DNA of 64,000 bases from Alphaproteobacteria bacterium (GTDB taxonomy: Bacteria > Pseudomonadota > Alphaproteobacteria > DSM-16000 > Inquilinaceae), in the NCBI GenBank assembly GCA_028277405.1, contig JANQGH010000030.1, forward strand, positions 48,423-112,422, read 5' to 3'. Shown piece after piece: positions 45,313 through 54,565 of this stretch. Positions within the stretch are counted from its first letter, which is position 1. Every line of letters begins with the position of its first letter. The position numbers and the translations under genes are program-made. Under the pieces are notes generated by a model. It worked only from the letters and a program-made list of their open reading frames with translations, searched no databases and was not told where the DNA came from.

Positions 45313-48300
45313 TTAGACGAACATGAAATCGTCTTCCGAGAGGCCAAAGCCGAAAACCGTGATGCTGCCCGCTTCTCCGAAGTCGATCACGGTCTTGCCG
45401 AAGCCGCCTTCCGCGATCGCCTCCGCGACCTTGGCCTGATCCTCCGCCGATGCGTTCTTCAGCACGATCATGTCGTCGCCGAGGCCGAAATCGAGGATCT
45501 TGTCATGGCCGAAGCCGCCGTCCGGCGCGAAATTGAAGATGAACATGTCGTCATCCAGGCCGCCGGACAGCGTGTCGTCATCGGCGCCACCATCGATCTT
45601 GTCGTTGCCGCGATTGCCGAAGATCCTGTCCTTTGCGCCGCCGCCCAGCACTTCATCGTCGCCACGGCCGGCCAGGATCAGATCCTTGTCGTCACCCCCG
45701 GCAATCTTGTCGTCACCGCCCCGTGCCAGGACGGTGTTTTTGCCGTCGAAGGCCAAAATCATGTCGTCATCGTTCGTGCCGAACAGGAAGTCGCGGCCGT
45801 CGGACCCGGCGATCTCGTTCAGATCCTCGACGAAGACCGAGGCCACGAGCGGATCGTGGTCTGAGGCGGCGTCCGAGAATTCGGTGTTCACATGGACGAT
45901 ATCGAATGCCGCGTGAAACTGCAGGGCATCCGATATCAGGAGATGGTCCAACTGCTGGCTGTTGCCCTGGAAGATGAAGGAATAGCGCTCCCCGGCCCGG
46001 ACCTCCGTCTCCACCAGGTTGGTCAGGCTGCCCTCCAAGGTCTCGATCGGCGAGACGAACTCGAACTCGTTGAAGTCGCCCGTGACCACGACATTGGCAA
46101 ACGGATCGTCCGCCAGAAGGTCGCCGACGAAGTCGTTCACCGCGTCAGCCTGGGCCTGCCTTTCGTCCAGGCTGCCATTGACGGTCGGGTCTTCCTGCCG
46201 GTCCTCGAACGGCTGTTCGGTGCCCAGGATCGGCGCACTGCCGCCCTTGGAGGAGAAGTGGTTGTTGACGACCGTCACCTCTTCGCCGTTGAACGCGAAC
46301 GTCGCGACCAGGGGCAGACGCGAGCCGAAGAACGGATTGCCGGGATTGTTCTGCTGATCGCCGTCCTGGATCGACTGGACCGAGCCGTCGACCAACTCGA
46401 CGCGGTTGGGGTTGTAGAGAAAAGCCGTCCGGATGTTGCCGCCGGGCTGGCCGCCGCTGGTGTCGTCGCCGATGAAGGTGTTGTCGATGAACTCGTATTG
46501 CAGGCTGCTATTGACCAAGTTGTCATCGACCCGATCGATGGCGTCGATCAGCGCCTGCAGGGTTTGGTCCGCGGCCGTGATTAGGCTTTTCACCGACCCG
46601 TCATTGTCCTGCACCTCCTGCAAGGCGATGATGTCCGGGCTGCCCATATTGTTGACGATGTCCCGGGCGATCGCGTCGAACCGGCCGTTCGCGACATCCG
46701 CGTCGCTGCCGTCCTCCTCGTCTTCGTCGTTCGGGTCCAGGTTCAAGACGTTGTAGCTGGCGATCGTCAACTGGTTGTCGCTGCCGGCCACCGTCGTTGT
46801 TTCCGGAGTCAGCGTCGACGCCTCGACCGGAACGAACGCCTCCGTCGGGATGATCTCGAAGTTGCCGAAGCTGTACGAGACCACGCCCGTGACGTCGCCC
46901 AGCGACGCGCCGGCATCGACCTGCGGCACGGAAAAGCCGGAAATCGTGCTGTCGGTATCGATCTGGATCTTTTCCGGGTTGAAGTCGTCCGGCGCGATGT
47001 TCAGCGTGCCCCGCTCGGACAACCCCGTGGCATCGTCGCCGCCATCCGACACCGCAAAGATCTCGCCGAAGCGGGTGGTCGGGGCAATCGCGACCAGATC
47101 CGTGGCCGTGACCAACATGCCTTCGAGCGACTCGAAAAAGTCGATGCCGTCATCGTTGGGATCGAAACTGCCAAAGGCATCATCGTCGATCTCGTCGTTC
47201 GGCACCTGCCGGCCGGCGGCGCCAATGATGACCGCGTCGGGCAGAGCATTGCCCGTGGATTCGATCTGGGCGATCGCCGAGACGATTTCGGTCGTCGGCA
47301 GATTGCGCGAGTCCGTATCGCCCGGAAAGCGCTCGGCCACCGTGCCAGATACGGTCACCGCATCGCCGACCTGGACCTCCGGAATGATAACGGTCCGCAC
47401 GAAGATCGCGTCGGACGTCGCAATGTCGCCGTCACCGTCTGGGTCCTGAAGGTAGAAGCCGTTATTGTCGACGGCCGTAACGATCCCGCTGGTCGTCACG
47501 TCGGCGCCGAGCACATATTCGGTATCGGGTGGAAGGTTGCCGAGATCGAGCGTGACGAACGGCGAGACATGGTTGCCGCCCTGGATGTCGTAGATCGCCG
47601 TCAGGGCAAAAGGCGCGCCCGGGTTGGGCTCGCCCGGGGTGTCGTTGCCCTGCTCGTCGAAAAAGCCCGCCGCGAACTCGCCGCCATCGCCGCGGCGGAA
47701 AAAATGCGCTGGGGCAAAATCCCCATCGATCTGCAAGACGGTTTCGCTGTAGTTGCTGTCCGGCGTGCCGTCGTCCTCCGAGATCGAAACCGAGTCCAGC
47801 AGGGTCAGCCAAGGCTGGCTGTCGAGTGCCCCGTCATTGCCGACGTCCAAATCAAGCCCCTGGGCAGCCGTAAAGCCTTCGACCAGGAAGTAGGTCGCAG
47901 GGCTGCTGAAAGGATTGAAGTCGCCCGTCGCGTCCAGGCCAGGCAGGCCGTCCTGGCCAAACGCGAACAGCCCGTCGGCCTGGATGGAGAAACCGTCCAG
48001 GGGCACGACCACGTCGATCCTGCCCGGCGAGAACTCGCCGGAGACCACGACCAGGGACAGCCCGTCAAGCGCGGTGCCCGGAACACCCGACAGCTCAAAA
48101 TACTCGCCGAAGGCGTCGCCGTCGCTGCCGTTTCGAACCTCGTTGATCACGACCTCGCCGGGCGAGAAGGCGGCGTCGTCATTGATGATCGTGCCGATGG
48201 CCTGGTCGTCGGAGAAGGCAGCACCGTTCGTGGGGTTGGAGAGGTTGATCTGAAAGATTTCGTTTGCTTCGGCATCGATGTCGCCCCGGACGACCACGTC

Positions 48301-49023
48301 GATCATTGCCGTCTGTTCACCATCAAGAAAGGTAACCGTGCCGAAAAGCGGCTGGCCGATCGCAAAGTCGTCGTCGGCCGTCGTCTGGTTGTTCAAAACC
48401 CAATCGACCGTGGTCACGCCCGACAGATCGCCGAACCGTGATACCTCGAACGTGAAAGTGGTCTGATCGCCGGTATTGCCCTCGACCAAGGCGACATCGG
48501 CAATAGAGATGAATGTGCTGCCGGCAAGGAAGTCCTGACCAGCATTAACGGTCCCGAAGTTGGAGGCGGCGGGCACCTGCCAGGTGAAGTCCTCCGCCAT
48601 CAACCCGGTGCCCGTGAGCTGTAGGGAGAAGCCCACCGGCGTCGACCCGGTCTCGCTGACGCCGATGTCGGTGCTGGTCAAGCCCGCGGCCGGACCTTCG
48701 ATCGCCTGAAAGCTGCCCTCATAGCTGAGGAACTGGACGACCACCCCGTCATTGTCGACGAGCGCGATGCCATCGGGCGACCCGTTTTGGATGCCGTTGG
48801 TCGTAAATCCTATGCCGAAGGTGCCGAAACCGTCATCCTGGTCGATTAGGATCGCGGACGACAGGTCGACCGTGTTGTAAACGCGGCCGTTGGCGCCGTT
48901 GTAGAACACCAAGTTCCAGCCGGTCAGGTCGGTTCCGGCCGGTCCTGCGATCTCGACCCCCTCGCCGGCGTCGGTGCCAATATTGTCATAATGGATTTCG
49001 TTGATGAATACGCTGGTCGCCAT
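45313..49023 (-). CDS. secreted ExeM/NucH-type nuclease with LTD, Calx-beta and RTX repeats
   Basis: 1236 residues, strongly acidic, no Sec signal. Order: lamin-tail-like domain about 1-165 (FINEIHYDNIGTDAGE), Calx-beta about 175-285, a second lamin-tail-like region about 290-480 (VVINEVRNGSDGDAFGEYFE), an OB-like nuclease accessory region about 510-600, endonuclease/exonuclease/phosphatase domain about 745-1063 (IASYNVLNL, IIALQEVQDN, VVNNHFSSKGG, VVTGDFNEF, SDHDPLV), then RTX nonapeptides about 1068-1160 (GGDDKI, GRGDDEV, GGLDDD), then a C-terminal type I secretion signal-like end. Predicted Ca2+-folded extracellular DNase. GGAGG precedes the ATG. No type I secretion genes are adjacent. Confidence 0.88.
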   Translation of the reverse strand: MATSVFINEIHYDNIGTDAGEGVEIAGPAGTDLTGWNLVFYNGANGRVYNTVDLSSAILIDQDDGFGTFGIGFTTNGIQNGSPDGIALVDNDGVVVQFLSYEGSFQAIEGPAAGLTSTDIGVSETGSTPVGFSLQLTGTGLMAEDFTWQVPAASNFGTVNAGQDFLAGSTFISIADVALVEGNTGDQTTFTFEVSRFGDLSGVTTVDWVLNNQTTADDDFAIGQPLFGTVTFLDGEQTAMIDVVVRGDIDAEANEIFQINLSNPTNGAAFSDDQAIGTIINDDAAFSPGEVVINEVRNGSDGDAFGEYFELSGVPGTALDGLSLVVVSGEFSPGRIDVVVPLDGFSIQADGLFAFGQDGLPGLDATGDFNPFSSPATYFLVEGFTAAQGLDLDVGNDGALDSQPWLTLLDSVSISEDDGTPDSNYSETVLQIDGDFAPAHFFRRGDGGEFAAGFFDEQGNDTPGEPNPGAPFALTAIYDIQGGNHVSPFVTLDLGNLPPDTEYVLGADVTTSGIVTAVDNNGFYLQDPDGDGDIATSDAIFVRTVIIPEVQVGDAVTVSGTVAERFPGDTDSRNLPTTEIVSAIAQIESTGNALPDAVIIGAAGRQVPNDEIDDDAFGSFDPNDDGIDFFESLEGMLVTATDLVAIAPTTRFGEIFAVSDGGDDATGLSERGTLNIAPDDFNPEKIQIDTDSTISGFSVPQVDAGASLGDVTGVVSYSFGNFEIIPTEAFVPVEASTLTPETTTVAGSDNQLTIASYNVLNLDPNDEDEEDGSDADVANGRFDAIARDIVNNMGSPDIIALQEVQDNDGSVKSLITAADQTLQALIDAIDRVDDNLVNSSLQYEFIDNTFIGDDTSGGQPGGNIRTAFLYNPNRVELVDGSVQSIQDGDQQNNPGNPFFGSRLPLVATFAFNGEEVTVVNNHFSSKGGSAPILGTEQPFEDRQEDPTVNGSLDERQAQADAVNDFVGDLLADDPFANVVVTGDFNEFEFVSPIETLEGSLTNLVETEVRAGERYSFIFQGNSQQLDHLLISDALQFHAAFDIVHVNTEFSDAASDHDPLVASVFVEDLNEIAGSDGRDFLFGTNDDDMILAFDGKNTVLARGGDDKIAGGDDKDLILAGRGDDEVLGGGAKDRIFGNRGNDKIDGGADDDTLSGGLDDDMFIFNFAPDGGFGHDKILDFGLGDDMIVLKNASAEDQAKVAEAIAEGGFGKTVIDFGEAGSITVFGFGLSEDDFMFV

Positions 49024-49083
49024 AATCGCCTCCTTCTCGTTTCGGCGATCATGCCATCTATTGGCGAAAATGGGCGATTAAAA

Positions 49084-49104
49084 TTTTGTGTAAGTTGTAC
49101 AAAA
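49084..49104. repeat. inverted repeat in the AT-rich leader of the RTX nuclease gene
   Basis: TTTTGT and ACAAAA arms separated by nine bases, within an unusually AT-rich stretch 60-80 bases before the nuclease start codon. A candidate operator or promoter element; no regulator can be assigned. The rest of the 233-base gap to the HlyU-family gene holds no other feature I can support. Confidence 0.35.
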
Positions 49105-49256
49105 CGGGAATAAGGGCACCATGGGTTCTAATATTCCATGCTATAGACCCAATCGATTGTATCTAAAGTGGAGCAGGATCGAAGGATCGCCTGGCGCCAT
49201 TGGGGCAGGTTAATGCGTTTCACACTGATCAGCCCGTGGAAAGGCTGACCAATGGA

Positions 49257-49574
49257 TCAAACCCGACCGGTCGCCTCGCCGTCTGCGAACAGGTTATCGC
49301 CCTGCTCGTCGATGATCTGCTTGCCCTTGCGGATGCCGGCCGCCTCCGCCTCGTCGCGGGAGGTAAAGGTGTCCGCGCGCTGAAACTCGCGCGTCTGTTC
49401 GCCGGCTTCGTCCTGCTTCAGGATAAAGCCCGCGAGGCGCCATTGGTTACCCGACGAAATGGGCTGAGAACGGATGACGAAACCGCCATGCGCCTCTTCC
49501 TTGCCCTTGGCCTTGGCGCCGCCGGCGGGCTTGTCACTGGAACCGCCAAACAGGCGTGAGAGGATCGATGCCAT
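49257..49574 (-). CDS. HlyU family (PF10115) protein
   Basis: 105 residues. Conserved core GGFVIRSQPISSGNQWRLAGFI and QEF/REFQRADTFTSRDEAEAAGIRKGKQII place it in PF10115, named after a haemolysin activator but distinct from the Vibrio ArsR-type HlyU and without demonstrated DNA binding. The N-terminus is a basic, disordered stretch. It lies directly upstream of the RTX nuclease gene on the same strand, which is suggestive given the family name, but this could be coincidence. Confidence 0.78.
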   Translation of the reverse strand: MASILSRLFGGSSDKPAGGAKAKGKEEAHGGFVIRSQPISSGNQWRLAGFILKQDEAGEQTREFQRADTFTSRDEAEAAGIRKGKQIIDEQGDNLFADGEATGRV

Positions 49575-49705
49575 GAACGCAAGCTTAGCACGGATGGCGA
49601 CGGCGGCAATCGCCCGAATGCGCGCGCTTTGGGTCCTGGAAACCTTGGAAGCGGCCGCGCTATGGTCCAGCCATGACCCAGCAGCAATTCCGTGCGTAGC
49701 CGCCG

Positions 49706-50533
49706 ATGTGTGAACTCTTCGCCATGTCCAGCGACGGCCCGTCGACGGTGAACTACTCGCTTGAGGAGTTTTCCAGGCATGGCGGCCTGACGCGCGACAA
49801 CAAGGATGGCTGGGGGATCACCTACTACGAAGGCGCCGACATGCGCCTGATCAAGGAGCCGACACCGGCCTCGACCAGCCCGTGGGTTACGTTCATCGCC
49901 GGCCAGAACCTCGCCAGCGACACGGTCATCGCCCATGTCCGCATGGCCTCGCGCGGGCATCCGACGCTGGAGAACACGCACCCGTTCGACCGCGAGCTGG
50001 GCGGGCGGCGCCACGTGTTCGCCCATAACGGCACGATGTCGAACATCGAAACGGCCCTGCCCTTGACCGGCGAACACTACCGTCCGATCGGCGATACCGA
50101 TTCCGAACACGCCTTCTGCGTGCTGTTGGGCCGATTGCATCGCCTCTGGTGGCATAGTGAGGGCGTGCCGCCCTGGCGCGATCGCTTTGACGTCGTGAAC
50201 CGGTTCGCGGCGGATTTGCGGCCTCTTGGCCAGGCGAACTTTCTCTATTCCGACGGCGACGTGCTGTTCGTGCATGCGCAAAAACGCCACTATGAGCGGC
50301 CGGACGGCAGCCTGACCGAGGCCATGCCGCCCGGCCTGAACGTGCTGACCTATGGCGACGACGAGAAGACCCAAGTCACCACCGCCGGGCTGAACGTTTC
50401 GGTTGGCGGCAAACAGGCCATGCTGTTTGCCAGCGTGCCGCTGACCAACGATCGCTGGGTGCCGTTGCCCGAGGGTGCCGTCCTGGCGGTGAAAGACGGG
50501 CGTGAACTGGCCCGCAGCCTGCCCGGCACCTGA
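49706..50533 (+). CDS. class II glutamine amidotransferase (YafJ-like)
   Basis: 275 residues. N-terminal nucleophile Cys2 (MCELFAMS) after Met removal, followed by GWGITYYEG, AHVRMASRG, ENTHPF and FAHNGTMSN, the glutamine-binding elements of the GATase_4 type. It lacks a synthase domain, so it hydrolyses glutamine or an analogue; related proteins act on gamma-glutamyl compounds. Cytoplasmic. Not in an obvious operon. Confidence 0.87.
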   Translation: MCELFAMSSDGPSTVNYSLEEFSRHGGLTRDNKDGWGITYYEGADMRLIKEPTPASTSPWVTFIAGQNLASDTVIAHVRMASRGHPTLENTHPFDRELGGRRHVFAHNGTMSNIETALPLTGEHYRPIGDTDSEHAFCVLLGRLHRLWWHSEGVPPWRDRFDVVNRFAADLRPLGQANFLYSDGDVLFVHAQKRHYERPDGSLTEAMPPGLNVLTYGDDEKTQVTTAGLNVSVGGKQAMLFASVPLTNDRWVPLPEGAVLAVKDGRELARSLPGT

Positions 50534-50627
50534 CCCCATTTCCCCTTTGCCTTGAGGTTTGAGGCAGGTCATTTCGCCCCCCACCCCTGAGGCCCATGGT
50601 GGATCCCTGACTGGCGGAGATCATCCG

Positions 50628-51206
50628 ATGTCAAAGGCGGTTTGGATCATCCGGGATGAACATCAGCGCTACGGCGCCGTGCTGAACCTGGTGCGAAACC
50701 TGATCACCAAAGCCGACGCCGGACCCGCGACCATCGACGTCGATCTCCTGGATCTCGCCTTTGACTACATCGTCGATTTCATCGACACCTATCACCACCC
50801 CAAGGAAGACGACTATTTGTTTCGGCTGGTGCGCCGACGGTCGCCCGAGGCGGACGCCATCATTGCGGAGTTGGAAGGCGAACACGGCGATGGCGAACGC
50901 AAGATCTCGGCGCTGCGCCTGCTGCTCGACCGGCTGAGGCAAGACAGGACGGACGAGCATTTCATGGCCTTCAAGGCGGCGGCCCTCGACTACATCGATT
51001 TCGAGGCACAGCATGCGATGAAGGAGAATGACCGGCTGCTGCCGATCGCCGAGAGGGTCCTGACCGCGGCGGACTGGTCGGAGATCGAAGCCGCGTTCGC
51101 CGACAATGACGACCCCGCCTTCGGCGACAGGCCGAGAGCCAAGTTCACCGCCATGATGGCCCAGATCGTGCGGCGGGCGCCGGCACCTTACGGCTATCGC
51201 ACGTGA
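50628..51206 (+). CDS. hemerythrin domain protein
   Basis: 192 residues, all-helical. Candidate di-iron ligands: RDEHQRY (His12), DTYHHPKEDDYLF, EGEHGDGERK and EAQHAMKENDRLLP, matching the HHE repeat pattern. Proteins of this type bind oxygen, nitric oxide or iron and are linked to stress defence. ATG 50628 has GGAGA upstream. Single gene. Confidence 0.85.
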   Translation: MSKAVWIIRDEHQRYGAVLNLVRNLITKADAGPATIDVDLLDLAFDYIVDFIDTYHHPKEDDYLFRLVRRRSPEADAIIAELEGEHGDGERKISALRLLLDRLRQDRTDEHFMAFKAAALDYIDFEAQHAMKENDRLLPIAERVLTAADWSEIEAAFADNDDPAFGDRPRAKFTAMMAQIVRRAPAPYGYRT

Positions 51207-51322
51207 GCGCGCCAACCGGCTTTCCTTCACTGAGATTTCGTTCCACCCTTGCCGCTTGAGGTTGCGCTGACATCGCGCCCAGCGGTGAGACCTCGCGACC
51301 GGCCAAGGCAAACGGGGGCGAT

Positions 51323-51985
51323 ATGTGGAACGCTGTTCTCAACGAGCTCGACTGGCCGTACTTGATCCGGTTCTTCGGCGGCCTGTTCGCGATCGCCAGC
51401 CCGATCGCGGCCGTGCCGTTCTTTTTGGGCTACACGGCCGGACAGTCGCGGAGCGAGCGCACGCGATCCGCGTTCGTCGCGACCGGCACCATGGCCATCG
51501 CATTCGCCGTGGTGATCGTCAGCGGTATCACGTTTCTGAACCTGTTCGGCATTTCGGTGGCCGGCTTTCGGCTGGGCGGAGGGTTCGTCATCCTGCTCAG
51601 CGGTCTGGCCATGCTCAGCGCCAAGGTCGGCTCGATGGCCGTGACCGACCCGGAGGAGCGGGCGGCTGAGCAATCGAAGCTTGCCGTCATCTTCCCGTTC
51701 GCGATCCCGCTGGTCGTTGGCCCCGGTGCCGCCAGCACCATCATCATCGGCCTGCACGGGCTGCCCGGCCTTCAAGGTTACGTCGTGATCAGCGTCGCCT
51801 GCATAGTTCTGCTGATCTTGATGTACATCGCCCTGCGGCTGGCGGATCCGCTGTTTCGCGTGATGGGCACGCTGGGCATGAACATCCTGGTGCGGCTGAT
51901 GGGCCTGATCATCGTCGTATTGGCATTCGAGACCATGGCGGCTGGGCTCACCGGCCTGTTTCCCGGCCTTGCGCCTGCTTCGTGA
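51323..51985 (+). CDS. MarC family integral membrane protein
   Basis: 220 residues with six predicted membrane helices. Family features: IRFFGGLFAIASPIAAVPFF near the start, AFRLGGG-like GFRLGGGFVILLSGL, and FPFAIPLVVGPGAASTII. The MarC name derives from the multiple-antibiotic-resistance locus, but transport function was not confirmed. Start has GGGGG upstream. A lipoprotein gene follows after 68 bases. Confidence 0.87.
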   Translation: MWNAVLNELDWPYLIRFFGGLFAIASPIAAVPFFLGYTAGQSRSERTRSAFVATGTMAIAFAVVIVSGITFLNLFGISVAGFRLGGGFVILLSGLAMLSAKVGSMAVTDPEERAAEQSKLAVIFPFAIPLVVGPGAASTIIIGLHGLPGLQGYVVISVACIVLLILMYIALRLADPLFRVMGTLGMNILVRLMGLIIVVLAFETMAAGLTGLFPGLAPAS

Positions 51986-52053
51986 ACCGGCATCGCATTG
52001 ACAGGCGAGCCGCGCAAGCGGACCATCGGTCCACACATGAAGGAGCAGGCCTC

Positions 52054-52578
52054 ATGACACCCAAGAGCCTGATTGCCGCGACCGCATCACTTCTGCTCGT
52101 CGGCTGCGTCAGTACTAGTGAGGAAAGCGTCGGCACGACGAACACGGATGTCGCCGGAAACTGGACCATTACGATCGCCACCGATCCTGAGACCGGTGAC
52201 CGTCTGCTGTTCGCCAACGTGTTCTCCGAACCGGGGTTTGACGACGAGATTGTCTGGCTGGGCCTGCTTTGCGACGCGGCGGAACTCGAAGTCGGTTTCG
52301 GGCTGGAGCCGCCCTTTGAACCGGCCGGATCGCTGATCATCACGACCCAGATCGAGGATGGCCCCGTGATCGACCGGCAAGGGGACGTGTTCGACGATGG
52401 CGAACCCGTCGTTGGATTTGCATCGAACGACGTGACCGTGCCCTTCCTCGATGAGCTGGCCAGCGGTTTTGCCCTGACAGCGACCGTCGACAACGCGGGC
52501 GACGTCAGAGGGCCGGCGCTGTTCGACATCACCGGCGTGGACACAGTCGCCCAACGGATCAGGCAGGACTGCCTTTAG
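52054..52578 (+). CDS. predicted lipoprotein, unknown function
   Basis: 174 residues. Lipobox LLLVGC at 14-19 after a short hydrophobic signal. The mature part is beta-rich and acidic with no recognised domain: NWTITIATDPETG, IIWLGLLC-like IVWLGLLCDAAEL, LIITTQIEDGPVID. AGGAG precedes the ATG. Its stop overlaps the stop of the convergent permease gene by four bases. Confidence 0.75.
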   Translation: MTPKSLIAATASLLLVGCVSTSEESVGTTNTDVAGNWTITIATDPETGDRLLFANVFSEPGFDDEIVWLGLLCDAAELEVGFGLEPPFEPAGSLIITTQIEDGPVIDRQGDVFDDGEPVVGFASNDVTVPFLDELASGFALTATVDNAGDVRGPALFDITGVDTVAQRIRQDCL

Positions 52579-53444
52579 CCTTTGATGCCAGTCGAAGCGA
52601 TCGAGGAAATGAAAGCGCGCTGCAGCACCAGATAGAAGGCCAGAACCGGTACGGTGATCAGCGACAGATAGGCCATCACCTCGCCCCAGGCGGTGTTGAG
52701 CTGGAAGAAATACTGCAGGCCGACCATGACCGGCCGGTAGTCCTCCGACTGGGTGACCATCAGCGGCCAGATATACTGGTTGTACATGACCAGAAATTTC
52801 AGGATCGCGGCCGTGGCCAGCACCGGGCCGCAGAGCGGCATGACTACGCGGCGGTAGATCTGGAACCAGGAGGCGCCGTCGACACGGGCGGCCTCGATCA
52901 GATCCTTCGGCAGGTCCTTGAAGAACTGGACGAACAGGAAGATCGTCAACGCGTCGGCGATCCAGGGAATGATCTGGACCTGGTAGCTGTTGATCCAGCC
53001 GATGCGAAAGCCGTCGATGCCGATCCAAGGCAGGTTGTTGACCACCAGCAGCAGCGGGATGGCGATGGTTTCGAACGGCACGATGAAGGTGGCCAGAATA
53101 ATGGCCAGAACCACGCCGCGGCCGCGCCATTGCAGGAAGACGAAGGAGAAGGCGGCCATCGAGCACAGGATGAGCGACAGCACGACGGTCGTCGCGGTCA
53201 CGAACAGCGAGTTGAAGACGAACCGGGCGATCGGCGCGCGCTCGGCCGCCAGCCCGTAATTGTCGATCGAAATGTCGCCGACCGGCAGGAAGGCGCGGAC
53301 CGACGCGCTGTCCCGCAGCAATTGCAGGTCCGGCTTCAGGGACGAGACGACCATGAAGACCAGCGGGAACAGGAAAATCAGCGCGATCCAGACCAGCAGC
53401 AGGTAACGCAGGATCAACGACGCAATGGAATGGCGATCGGTCAT
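52575..53444 (-). CDS. carbohydrate ABC transporter permease (MalG-like)
   Basis: 289 residues with six membrane helices. The ABC inner-membrane EAA loop is EAARVDGASWFQIYRRVVMP near 190-210, followed by MalG-type C-terminal helices. Pairs with the MalF-like permease upstream; start and stop overlap (TGATG). Imports a sugar or oligosaccharide with the binding protein at 54566-55831. No ATPase gene is in the cluster. Confidence 0.9.
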   Translation of the reverse strand: MTDRHSIASLILRYLLLVWIALIFLFPLVFMVVSSLKPDLQLLRDSASVRAFLPVGDISIDNYGLAAERAPIARFVFNSLFVTATTVVLSLILCSMAAFSFVFLQWRGRGVVLAIILATFIVPFETIAIPLLLVVNNLPWIGIDGFRIGWINSYQVQIIPWIADALTIFLFVQFFKDLPKDLIEAARVDGASWFQIYRRVVMPLCGPVLATAAILKFLVMYNQYIWPLMVTQSEDYRPVMVGLQYFFQLNTAWGEVMAYLSLITVPVLAFYLVLQRAFISSIASTGIKG

Positions 53445-54523
53445 CAGTCCTTGTCCCGCGTCAGCCAGCGCTGGGTCAGCGAGATCGCCAGAACGAAGAC
53501 GAACAGCAGCACGGAGATGGCCGACCCGCCGGCAATGTCCTGCCGTTCGTAACCGCGCTGGACCGCCTGAAACACCATTGTCTGCGTACTGTCGAGCGGG
53601 CCGCCGCGGGTCATGACGTCGACCTGCGGGAACAGGGCGAAACACTGCATGGTGATGATCACCAGCACCAGCACCGCCGTGTTGCGCAGACCCGGCCAGG
53701 TGATGTAGCGGAATTTCTGCCAGCGATTGGCGCCCTCGATGTCCGCCGCCTCGTAGAGCGAGACCGGGATCGTCTGCAGGCCCGCCAGCCAGATGATCAT
53801 GTGAAAGCCGACGCCTTGCCAGATCGACATGGCCATGATCGATGCCAGCGCCGTGTTCGGGTTGCCCAGCCAGTCGACGGGCTGGAAGACCCCGAACGAC
53901 AAAAAGCCGAGCATCGAGTTAAGCAGCCCGTTCTGGCCATCATAGATGAAGCGCCACAGGAAGGCGACGACCACGATCGAAACCACCACGGGCATGAAGT
54001 AGATCACCCGGAAGACGGTGATGCCGCGCAGCTTCTGATTGATCAGCAAGGCCAGCAACAGCGCGATGCCCGCCTGCATCGGCGCGACCACGATGACGAA
54101 GAGGATCGTGTTAGTCAGCGCCTTCATGAAGACGACGTCGCTGGCCAGCAGCACCAGGCGGCTGTCGTCGGTCCAACCGATCGACATCCATTCCCGCATG
54201 CCGTCGAGATGTGGGTAGTCCGGGTTGTTGCGGGTGAAGGTGCGCAGGCGCGGGTATTCGGGCGCGCCGTCGTCGTCGCGGATCACCTCGCCCGCCTCGT
54301 CGCGCTCCGGCTCCAGCACGAAAAAGCTCAAACCCAGCAGGTTTTCGAAGTTCCGTGCCCCGACATATTCGGCTGGATTGGGCGAGATCAGCCGCTGGTT
54401 GGTCAGCGACAGACCGAAGGCCAGAAAGAACGGCGTGATCAGGAACAGCAGCATCAGCAGGAAGGCGGGCGATGCCATCGCCCAGCCCGTCAGCGTCTGC
54501 TTGCCTCGCGGTCCGGCCGCCAT
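53444..54523 (-). CDS. carbohydrate ABC transporter permease (MalF-like) with an enlarged first periplasmic loop
   Basis: 359 residues. Helix 1 (about 15-37) is followed by a periplasmic insertion of roughly 90 residues (about 45-130) that is acidic and longer than in typical 290-310-residue partners, then five further helices. The EAA loop is EAADIEGANRWQKFRYITWP near 240-260. It is the second gene of the ABC operon, 42 bases after the binding protein gene. The insertion may contact the binding protein, as the MalF P2 loop does, but its position differs. Confidence 0.88.
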   Translation of the reverse strand: MAAGPRGKQTLTGWAMASPAFLLMLLFLITPFFLAFGLSLTNQRLISPNPAEYVGARNFENLLGLSFFVLEPERDEAGEVIRDDDGAPEYPRLRTFTRNNPDYPHLDGMREWMSIGWTDDSRLVLLASDVVFMKALTNTILFVIVVAPMQAGIALLLALLINQKLRGITVFRVIYFMPVVVSIVVVAFLWRFIYDGQNGLLNSMLGFLSFGVFQPVDWLGNPNTALASIMAMSIWQGVGFHMIIWLAGLQTIPVSLYEAADIEGANRWQKFRYITWPGLRNTAVLVLVIITMQCFALFPQVDVMTRGGPLDSTQTMVFQAVQRGYERQDIAGGSAISVLLFVFVLAISLTQRWLTRDKD

Positions 54524-54565
54524 CCTGTTGCCTTCCGCTGTTCCCAGCGGCCGTCGCGCGTGCCG

